From positions 1 to 5,147 of the forward strand of contig CANRLY010000134.1 of NCBI GenBank assembly GCA_947631585.1: 5,147 nucleotides of DNA. The letters are read 5' to 3'. Below the pieces are notes generated by a model. The model searched no databases. It was given only the letters and a program-made list of their open reading frames with translations, and was not told where the DNA came from. Source of the stretch: an uncultured Clostridia bacterium. GTDB lineage: Bacteria; Bacillota; Clostridia; Oscillospirales; Ruminococcaceae. Position 1 is the first letter of the stretch. Every line of letters begins with the position of its first letter. The translations under genes and the position numbers were made by a program. This document shows, in pieces, positions 1 through 4,357 of this stretch.

Positions 1-297
1 TACCGCCGCTGTCACCAGACCCCACACTGCCACGTTCCGCAGCGTCCTCAGCAGCCTTTTACCGCCTTTCGCAGGAGCTTTTGGTTCTTGCTGTTCCTGC
101 GAAGCTGCGTTGCTTTCGGGTAACTCGTCAGTTGCGGACTGCCCCGCTTCTTCTGTGTTATCCTGGGCGTCAGACTGCAAACCGCTGCGCTCATCGCTTT
201 CGTCCTTTGTCGGCTGAGGTTTGCGATCTTTATATTCTTCCAAAAGCCTTTCAAGTTCCGGATCAAATTCGTTCCGGCTCTGGTTTTTTTCCGCCAT
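1..297 (-). CDS. Membrane protein of unknown function, N-terminal 99 residues (runs off left edge)
   Basis: An open frame starts at ATG 297-295 and stays open to base 1, so the 3' end lies outside the window. The product begins MAEKNQSRNEFDPELERLLE, a charged, probably helical segment. An acidic, Gln/Glu/Ser-rich low-complexity stretch follows (about residues 25-75), then a basic patch (KGGKRLLRTLRN, about 78-89) and the start of a hydrophobic segment (VAVWGLVTAAV, 89-99). This predicts a long cytoplasmic tail followed by a membrane anchor. AAAGGG lies about 11 bases upstream of the ATG, a slightly long but usable ribosome binding site. The gene sits downstream of, and in line with, an LPXTG sorting-signal remnant. 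In Firmicutes surface-protein loci that position is often held by a sortase or signal peptidase I, and both can have this tail-plus-anchor start. No catalytic part is visible, so that identity is only a guess. Confidence 0.75.
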   Translation of the reverse strand, partial: MAEKNQSRNEFDPELERLLEEYKDRKPQPTKDESDERSGLQSDAQDNTEEAGQSATDELPESNAASQEQQEPKAPAKGGKRLLRTLRNVAVWGLVTAAV

Positions 298-353
298 ATG
301 AGACCATTCCCTTTCACCGAATCTGGACTTATCGCTTTTTACTTTCCTATGGC

Positions 354-370
354 TGCGGCTTACTGCCGCA
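354..370 (-). repeat. Perfect 6-bp hairpin between LPXTG remnant and downstream membrane gene
   Basis: TGCGGC-TTACT-GCCGCA is a perfect inverted repeat with a 5-base loop, 20 bases past the LPXTG stop and 57 bases before the ATG at 297. No T-tract follows on either strand, so it is not a standard intrinsic terminator. It could be an mRNA processing or stabilising hairpin that sets different levels for the two minus-strand genes. This role is inferred. Confidence 0.4.
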
Positions 371-389
371 CCTTTCTATCCGCTGCCAG

Positions 390-539
390 TCATTCTCTCT
401 TCACCTGTCTTCCTTTTTTCCTTATAACAAGCATAGCTGTAACGCCAAGCAGCGTCAGTATACTTCCGGTTATCAAATAGATCTTAGCGCCGACCCCTCC
501 CGTGCTGGGAAGCTCGACTTCCAAGACAGACAACCGTCG
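390..539 (-). pseudogene. LPXTG cell-wall sorting signal, C-terminal remnant of a surface protein
   Basis: The minus strand encodes 49 residues ending at a TGA (392-390). They comprise a short lead (RRLSVLEVE), the sortase motif LPSTG (498-512) followed by G, a hydrophobic segment (KIYLITGSILTLLGVTAMLV), and a basic tail (RKKGRQVKRE). This is the full C-terminal sorting signal of Gram-positive surface proteins, which sortase cleaves between T and G. An in-frame TAA stands just upstream (542-540), and no start codon with a ribosome binding site lies between it and the motif. No Cna_B-like or other domain is visible upstream in any frame. Real LPXTG proteins carry hundreds of residues before this signal, so this is most likely the 3' scar of a deleted or decayed gene, probably a pilin or adhesin. 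A sequencing or assembly error could in principle mimic this. Confidence is high for the motif and lower for its history. Confidence 0.7.
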
Positions 540-588
540 TTATATGGCAAATCTTGCAGAATTATAAGGTCTTTTATATCTAACACTA

Positions 589-619
589 CCGTCAGGGTCA
601 AAATAATCTGTGCTGACGG
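589..619 (-). repeat. Perfect 7-bp inverted repeat competing with the neighbouring hairpin
   Basis: CCGTCAG (589-595) and CTGACGG (613-619) are exact reverse complements separated by 17 bases. The 613-618 arm is the same sequence that can pair with 640-645, so the two stems exclude each other. No T-tract follows, so it is not an obvious terminator. Confidence 0.4.
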
Positions 620-642
620 AAAGCTATTACCGCTTTGCTCAT
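598..642 (-). other. 14-codon ORF with strong ribosome binding site; possible broken 5' end of the LPXTG gene or leader peptide
   Basis: ATG (642-640) opens MSKAVIAFRQHRLF and ends at TGA (600-598). Seven bases before the ATG lies AAGGGGTGA (658-650), followed by TC. This is almost the complete anti-Shine-Dalgarno complement AAGGAGGTGATC, lacking one base, and is the strongest ribosome binding site in the window. Adding one T to the TTTT run just before the stop would let the frame continue as LFLTLTVVL, giving a basic N-region plus hydrophobic stretch like the start of a signal peptide. That fits a frameshifted 5' end of the surface-protein gene whose 3' end remains at 390-539. Alternatively it is a translated leader peptide whose start codon is held in a hairpin. 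No protein family is recognisable. Confidence 0.35.
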
Positions 643-645
643 CAG
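613..645 (-). repeat. Two-part hairpin enclosing the start codon of the 14-codon ORF
   Basis: In minus-strand RNA, CUGAUG (645-640) pairs with CGUCAG (618-613), with one U-G pair. Inside this, AAAGC (636-632) pairs with GCUUU (624-620) around a 7-base loop. The AUG lies in the outer stem. The U-G wobble can form only in minus-strand RNA, which suits transcription from the promoter at 785-813. The fold is by eye only. Confidence 0.4.
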
Positions 646-784
646 ACGATCACCCCTTACGAATAGAATTGCCAGCAAAATTATGCACAATTGCGTGCCG
701 CATTATCGGGTAAATTTTTCCATGCACTACCCGTGGATATATGCTAATATATAATAAAAATAATATTAAGATATTGTCGATACA

Positions 785-813
785 ATTATACAACTTTTAT
801 AAGAGAATGTCAA
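785..813 (-). promoter_or_regulatory. Exact-consensus sigma70 promoter facing left
   Basis: On the minus strand, TTGACA (813-808) is followed by a 17-base spacer and TATAAT (790-785), with no mismatch to the sigma70/sigma-A consensus. Transcription would start near 778 and run left through the 14-codon ORF and the LPXTG remnant towards the gene at 297. A small interrupted repeat, GGGA-CAAT-TCCC (816-827), lies just upstream of the -35 and could be an operator. An A13 run (837-849) lies further upstream. Confidence 0.7.
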
Positions 814-904
814 CAGGGACAATTCCCCAAAATGCGAAAAAAAAAAAAACTATTAAAATTTTTATACAAATTATACAATTGGTTTAAAAATTTATCTAAT
901 GCCA

Positions 905-926
905 TGTAAATGTGCTTTGCTTTACA
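905..926. promoter_or_regulatory. Inverted repeat TGTAAA-N10-TTTACA, candidate operator
   Basis: Perfect 6-base half-sites (905-910 and 921-926) are separated by 10 bases. The centre lies about 110 bases upstream of the predicted cellulase transcription start, a position more typical of an activator site than a repressor site. The binding protein is unknown. Confidence 0.35.
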
Positions 927-938
927 GGCGAATTTTAT

Positions 939-958
939 GTAAAGTTTTGTGCCTTTAC
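939..958. promoter_or_regulatory. Inverted repeat GTAAAG-N8-CTTTAC, second candidate operator
   Basis: Perfect 6-base half-sites (939-944 and 953-958) share the GTAAA/TTTAC core of the repeat at 905-926. The two centres are 33 bases apart, close to three helical turns, so both could be bound on one DNA face by the same regulator. Confidence 0.35.
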
Positions 959-990
959 GAAATTTTCTGTCGGCAAATTTTAAAAAACTG

Positions 991-1019
991 TTGCGGAGCA
1001 TATTATTATATGGTATAAT
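991..1019 (+). promoter_or_regulatory. Cellulase operon promoter
   Basis: TTGCGG (991-996), a 17-base spacer, and TATAAT (1014-1019) preceded by TGG, an extended -10 (TGN). The predicted start is near 1026, leaving a leader of about 55 bases before the ATG at 1081. The spacing, -35 sequence and extended -10 match the promoter at 3506-3534. Confidence 0.75.
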
Positions 1020-1080
1020 TATACGGGGAAATCGACGTAAATTCAACAGATTATCTTCAGGGAAAGTGAGTGTGGGGTAA

Positions 1081-3072
1081 ATGAACGATGATGAAAAGAA
1101 AGTAACGGAAAAGCCCGAAACGGACAAGTCGGCTGACGCACCGAAAGAAGCTGCTCCCCGTCTGAGTGTTAAGATGCGGGCATTGCTGGTGTGTCTGGTG
1201 GCGATAATTCTTATACTGGCGGTGGCTCTGGTCATCGCTTTGACTTCCAAGGGCGGCGACAATAAGAGTTCCGGTGACTCCGGCAGTTCTGACGACAGCG
1301 GAAGTTCGGTTTCTCAGGGCGACAATTCCTCGGAGGACAGCAGCGATGTTTCCGATGACAGTTCCGCCGCTGACGACAAAAACGACAGCAGCAGTGACGA
1401 CGGGTCTTCCGAAGATGACAGCAGCGCAGTTGACGAGCTTCCCGATGGGATATCGGTGACTTACAACGCCGACAACGCCTGGGCTGACGGCGATGCGCAG
1501 ATGTGCGGATTGCAGCTGAGCATTTCCAACAAGTCGGGTTCTGCGATAAAAGGCTGGACTTTGGTGCTTGAGATAGACGATCTGAAGTCATGCGACGGCT
1601 GGAACGGCAGTTACTCAGTAAGCGGCAACACCCTTACCATCACCAACGCCGAGTACAACGGCGAGATAGCGGACGGTTCGGGGACTACCATAGGCTGCAA
1701 CATCGGAACAGGTTCAAAGCTGAACATAAAGTCTGCAACGCTGAATGACGTTCCCTGCACTGTCGTTGCCGGAAAGATACCTGAATTTCAGCAGCAGGGC
1801 GGTCAGCAAGGAGGTCAGCAGCAAGGCGGACAGCAGAACGGTCAGCAGGAAGAGGTAGATGTTGAAGCTCTTCTTGAAAGAGCCGAGGACGCCGAGCAGG
1901 GAGACGACTGGCTTTTCACTGACGGCAGCAAGATAGTTGACAAGGACGGCAAAGAGGTCTGGATAACCGGCGTGAACTGGTTTGGTTACAACACAGGAAC
2001 CAACACATTTGACGGTTTGTGGAACAGCCAGCTGGAGCCTTCTGTAAAGGCGATAGCGGACCACGGTTTCAATCTGATAAGAGTGCCTATGTCCGCCGAA
2101 CTGCTCAACGCCTACAACACCGCTTTGAACAGCATGAACAGTCTGGAGATATTCGATTACTTCTTAAAGCTTGCCGAAGCGAACGGTTTGAAAGTTATGC
2201 CGGATATACACAGCGCAGAGACTGACGCTTCAGGTCACAACATAAATCTATGGTACACTGCCAATTTCACGGCGGACGAGTATTATTCCGCACTGGAATG
2301 GTTTGCCGACAGGTACAAGGACAACGACACCATAATCGCATTCGATCTGAAAAACGAACCTCACGGCAAGCCTTATGAGGGAGACGCAGCAGCCATCTGG
2401 AACGATTCCGACAAGGAAAACAACTGGAAGCACGTTGCGGAAGTGGCGGCTTCAAAGATACTTGCCAAGAACCCGAATCTTCTTATAATGGTAGAGGGAA
2501 CGGAAATATATCCCAAGGACATAGATTCAAACGGTGATTTCTCCTCAACTGACGATGACGATTACTTCTTCAACTGGTGGGGCGGAAACCTCAGAGGAGT
2601 CAAGGACTTCCCTGTTGATCTGGGCAAATACCAGAACAAGCTGGTCTACTCGCCGCATGATTACGGTCCTACAGTTTACCAGCAGCCGTGGTTCCAAGGG
2701 GATTACGATTATGACAGTCTTATGGCGGACTGCTGGCAGGACAACTGGCTTTACATACAGAAAGAAGGTATCGCTCCCCTGCTTATAGGCGAATGGGGCG
2801 GCTTTATGAAAGAACCGAACCTCACCTGGATGACTTACATGAGGCAGCTTATTTCAGAATACCATTTGAACCACACCTTCTGGTGCTTCAACGCCAACTC
2901 CGGCGACACGGGAGGACTGGTGCTAGATGACTTTGTCACATGGGACGAGGAGAAGTACGCTTTCGTGAAAGAAGTTCTCTGGCAGCAAGACGGAAAGTTC
3001 GTCGGACTTGACCACAAAATAGCTCTGGGAGAAAACGGCATAAACCTTTCGGAAGCGGAGGGTCTGTCCTAA
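1081..3072 (+). CDS. Membrane-anchored GH5 endoglucanase (cellulase) with CBM2-like module
   Basis: The 663-residue product should hydrolyse beta-1,4-glucan outside the cell while tethered to the membrane. Modules in order: basic/acidic cytoplasmic tail (1-33); hydrophobic anchor (about 34-54) with no lipobox or clear signal-peptidase site; Ser/Asp-rich spacer (57-120, by my count 23 Ser and 17 Asp); CBM2-like module (about 122-229, with W134, GW at 158-159, W174 and YNGEIADG at 192-199); Gln/Gly linker (237-256); GH5 barrel (about 277-635). GH5 residues present are R334, H377, N425-E426 (acid/base, in FDLKNEP), H526, Y528, E571 (nucleophile, in IGEWGG) and W601. The NWFGYNTGTN start of the barrel resembles the GH5_1 type, but subfamily and substrate are not proved. 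There is no dockerin or LPXTG. ATG 1081 directly follows an in-frame TAA, so no upstream start is possible. Its ribosome binding site is weak (GGGG only 3 bases away, AGGGAAAG about 14 bases away). A start at M32 would lose the tail. Confidence 0.92.
   Translation: MNDDEKKVTEKPETDKSADAPKEAAPRLSVKMRALLVCLVAIILILAVALVIALTSKGGDNKSSGDSGSSDDSGSSVSQGDNSSEDSSDVSDDSSAADDKNDSSSDDGSSEDDSSAVDELPDGISVTYNADNAWADGDAQMCGLQLSISNKSGSAIKGWTLVLEIDDLKSCDGWNGSYSVSGNTLTITNAEYNGEIADGSGTTIGCNIGTGSKLNIKSATLNDVPCTVVAGKIPEFQQQGGQQGGQQQGGQQNGQQEEVDVEALLERAEDAEQGDDWLFTDGSKIVDKDGKEVWITGVNWFGYNTGTNTFDGLWNSQLEPSVKAIADHGFNLIRVPMSAELLNAYNTALNSMNSLEIFDYFLKLAEANGLKVMPDIHSAETDASGHNINLWYTANFTADEYYSALEWFADRYKDNDTIIAFDLKNEPHGKPYEGDAAAIWNDSDKENNWKHVAEVAASKILAKNPNLLIMVEGTEIYPKDIDSNGDFSSTDDDDYFFNWWGGNLRGVKDFPVDLGKYQNKLVYSPHDYGPTVYQQPWFQGDYDYDSLMADCWQDNWLYIQKEGIAPLLIGEWGGFMKEPNLTWMTYMRQLISEYHLNHTFWCFNANSGDTGGLVLDDFVTWDEEKYAFVKEVLWQQDGKFVGLDHKIALGENGINLSEAEGLS
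1249..1440 (+). other. Ser/Asp-rich spacer of the cellulase
   Basis: Residues 57-120 consist almost only of S, D, G, E, N and A, giving a flexible, strongly acidic spacer between the membrane anchor and the CBM2-like module. Its likely role is to carry the binding and catalytic modules through the peptidoglycan. It resembles Ser-Asp stretches of surface adhesins in composition only. Confidence 0.75.
1789..1848 (+). repeat. Gln/Gly repeat linker between CBM2-like module and GH5 domain
   Basis: Residues 237-256 read as loose QQGG units. The codons are mixed (CAG/CAA, GGC/GGT/GGA), so this is an old, diverged repeat and not a fresh slippage expansion. It probably acts as a flexible inter-domain linker. 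Confidence 0.75.
3057..3062 (+). promoter_or_regulatory. Ribosome binding site inside the cellulase 3' end
   Basis: GGAGGG ends 10 bases before the ATG at 3073 and lies wholly in the last codons of the cellulase gene. With the TAA-ATG junction it supports translational coupling of the two genes. Confidence 0.7.
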
Positions 3073-3426
3073 ATGAAAAAATGGTATGACGAAGAATACG
3101 AATTTGAAGTTGAAGTCATAGGTTTTCTACAGGGAGACCGCACGGAACAGTACTGCCGCAACGGTGAAGAGGTCGGCGACAAGTACCGCTGCACCTACGG
3201 CTGCCCGGTAAATCAGGACGGATACGGAATTTGCAGCAAGACCATGATGTTGCTTTTTCCCGTAATGGAAGCTGTCCGCAGCGGAGGAGATCTGGCAAAT
3301 CTGGGCGGCGATGGGAAATACAGCAAAATCATTGTCTGTCCTGACGGGTGCGTTAAATTCCGTCTGACAGCCAGACCTCTGGGAAACGAGAATTTTCACA
3401 AAGGCGGTTTCTGGAAAGAGCCGTAG
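3073..3426 (+). CDS. Small cysteine-rich protein, TIGR04076-like family
   Basis: A 117-residue protein starting in the three bases directly after the cellulase stop codon. It matches my memory of TIGR04076: an N-terminal strand (EFEVEVIGF), a Cys followed by GEEVGDKYRC (residues 31-40), a central Cys with a helix ending in a Gly pair (ICSKTMMLLFPVMEAVRSGG), and a C-terminal CPDG followed by VKFRLTARP. Six cysteines (28, 40, 44, 54, 89, 93), including two CxxxC pairs, suggest metal binding or redox-sensitive structure. There is no signal peptide or membrane segment, so it is cytosolic, unlike its operon partner. The biochemical function of the family is unknown to me. Co-expression with the cellulase is strongly indicated by the abutting junction, the internal ribosome binding site and the shared terminator. 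A functional link is inference. Confidence 0.85.
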   Translation: MKKWYDEEYEFEVEVIGFLQGDRTEQYCRNGEEVGDKYRCTYGCPVNQDGYGICSKTMMLLFPVMEAVRSGGDLANLGGDGKYSKIIVCPDGCVKFRLTARPLGNENFHKGGFWKEP

Positions 3427-3452
3427 GCGGCGAATACACTAAGCAGTTTCAA

Positions 3453-3484
3453 AAAGCTCTGCCAAAACACGGCGGAGCTTTTTT
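3453..3484 (+). terminator. Intrinsic terminator of the cellulase operon
   Basis: AAAGCTCTGCC (3453-3463) pairs with GGCGGAGCTTT (3471-3481) around a 7-base loop, with a single U-G pair, and runs into six Ts (3479-3484). It lies 26 bases after the stop at 3426 and separates the cellulase operon from the trmN6-polA unit. Confidence 0.85.
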
Positions 3485-3505
3485 GTCGGCGGCTGATTTA
3501 TGTAC

Positions 3506-3534
3506 TTGCGGTTTCAAGGCAAATGTGGTATAAT
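3506..3534 (+). promoter_or_regulatory. Promoter of the trmN6-polA unit
   Basis: TTGCGG (3506-3511), a 17-base spacer, and TATAAT (3529-3534) with the extended -10 TGG just before it. The predicted start is near 3541. This rules out the ATG at 3523, which lies inside the spacer and upstream of the transcript. Confidence 0.75.
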
Positions 3535-3574
3535 AAAATCATAATTATTATAGGTCTTACAATATCTGATCGAA

Positions 3575-3582
3575 AGAGGAAG
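3575..3582 (+). promoter_or_regulatory. Ribosome binding site that sets a TTG start for trmN6
   Basis: AGAGGAAG: the AGGA core (3577-3580) is 8 bases from TTG at 3589-3591, ideal spacing. An earlier in-frame TTG at 3583 is too close, and the in-frame ATG at 3523 has no ribosome binding site. Confidence 0.7.
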
Positions 3583-3588
3583 TTGGGT

Positions 3589-4326
3589 TTGGCGAACGAA
3601 ATAAACGGTATAAATAGTATAAACGGAATATCTGTTGAAAATTTGGGCAAAGGCTATGAAATATTCATCTCAGCCGAACACCGTTTCGGGACGGACGCTT
3701 TTCTGCTGGCGGATTTTTCCCGTCCCAGGCAAAAAGATCTGGTCTGCGATTTTTGCAGCGGCTGCGGAATAGTTGCTTTGCTTATGCACAGAAATTTCAG
3801 ACCGGCGCACATAGACGCCGTGGAGATACAGCCGGAAGCGCATGAACTTTTACTAAAGACAAAAAGCCGTCTCTCGCTGGACGATCTGACTCCCCTGCTC
3901 TGCGATCTGAAAGATTATTCCGCCCCGAAAGAACTTGACCTTATCACCTGCAATCCCCCGTACAAGCTGAACGGAACAGGTGAAAAGAGCCACACGGAGG
4001 CGGCAAGGATAGCAAGGCATGAGACGTTATGCACGATAGACGACGTTTGCGCTGCTGCGGCTAAAAACCTGAAATACGGCGGACGGCTTTGCCTGTGCAA
4101 CCGTCCTGAAAGGTTCTGCGACGTGATGGTGTCAATGAGGTCGCACGGTATCGAACCGAAGAGAGTACGGTTCGTATCAAAGGACGTAGCTTCTGCGCCG
4201 TGGCTGGCGCTGGTCGAGGGGCGCAAGGGCGGCAAACCGTTTATGAAGATAGAGCCGCATTTATACACTCAGGACGAAAACGGTGGGTTTTCCAGCGAAC
4301 TGAAAAGAATTTACGGTCAGGAGTGA
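3589..4326 (+). CDS. trmN6: tRNA1(Val) (adenine37-N6)-methyltransferase-like protein
   Basis: A class I SAM-dependent methyltransferase of the TrmN6/YfiC group, expected to methylate N6 of A37 in a tRNA anticodon loop in the cytosol. With the TTG start the product is 245 residues, the usual family length. Visible motifs are HRFGTDAFLLADF (about residues 31-43, the family's FGTDA..LA signature), SAM-binding motif I DFCSGCGI (54-61), an acidic SAM-ribose residue E79 in AVEIQPEA, and catalytic NPPY (122-125), typical of N6-adenine methyltransferases. The frame extends upstream to ATG 3523, but that lies within the promoter, so the longer 267-residue form is rejected. The N-terminus repeats NGI (NGINSINGI), encoded by a short imperfect repeat of TATAAACGG. 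polA follows after 31 bases with no terminator, so the two are probably co-transcribed. The exact tRNA target in this organism is not shown. Confidence 0.87.
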   Translation: MANEINGINSINGISVENLGKGYEIFISAEHRFGTDAFLLADFSRPRQKDLVCDFCSGCGIVALLMHRNFRPAHIDAVEIQPEAHELLLKTKSRLSLDDLTPLLCDLKDYSAPKELDLITCNPPYKLNGTGEKSHTEAARIARHETLCTIDDVCAAAAKNLKYGGRLCLCNRPERFCDVMVSMRSHGIEPKRVRFVSKDVASAPWLALVEGRKGGKPFMKIEPHLYTQDENGGFSSELKRIYGQE

Positions 4327-4344
4327 CCGTGATATATTATTTTT

Positions 4345-4350
4345 AAGGAG
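4345..4350 (+). promoter_or_regulatory. Ribosome binding site of polA
   Basis: AAGGAG lies 7 bases before the ATG at 4358, a near-ideal site that fixes the polA start. Confidence 0.8.
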
Positions 4351-4357
4351 AATACCG

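Larger units (their letters stand above)
814..990. other. AT-rich divergent intergenic region, no gene
   Basis: This stretch separates the leftward promoter (785-813) from the rightward cellulase promoter (991-1019). It holds GGGA-CAAT-TCCC (816-827), an A13 homopolymer (837-849), two copies of TATACAA (863-869, 872-878; a third lies at 787-793), and two longer inverted repeats (905-926, 939-958). The open frames seen across it are AT-rich chance frames without ribosome binding sites or recognisable protein. Confidence 0.6.

Noticed and set aside
48..317. 89-codon minus-strand frame overlapping the membrane gene
   Set aside because: It is another frame of the same strand as the MAEKN... gene. 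That product has a sensible charged-tail-plus-anchor layout and its own start, while this frame gives a basic, patternless sequence.
354..370. Intrinsic terminator after the LPXTG remnant
   Set aside because: The stem is perfect but no T-tract follows on either strand, so it is listed only as a hairpin.
613..645. CTGATGAG as a hammerhead ribozyme core on the minus strand
   Set aside because: CUGAUGA followed by a short stem looked suggestive, but the required GAAA after stem II and a cleavage-site stem are absent. The sequence is better explained as a simple hairpin containing a start codon.
81..713. 210-codon plus-strand open frame
   Set aside because: It runs antisense to the better supported membrane gene (1-297) and the LPXTG signal (390-539), has no ribosome binding site, and shows no recognisable domain. 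Its length is a by-product of coding on the other strand.
810..1262. 150-codon minus-strand frame across the cellulase start and intergenic region
   Set aside because: It overlaps the cellulase 5' end, its promoter and the AT-rich intergenic DNA, and ends in a Phe/Asn/Leu-rich low-complexity translation of AT-rich sequence. It is not a gene.
1232..1591. Arg/Cys-rich antisense frame over the Ser/Asp spacer
   Set aside because: It is the reverse reading of the Ser/Asp-rich spacer codons, which produce Arg/Cys/His-rich translations automatically.
1789..1848. Recent tandem-repeat expansion in the Gln/Gly linker
   Set aside because: Synonymous codons vary between units, which argues against recent slippage.
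34..4300. CRISPR array, tRNA, rRNA, insertion sequence or phage genes
   Set aside because: No regularly spaced direct repeats, cloverleaf-like sequence, transposase motif or terminal inverted repeats were seen anywhere in the window.
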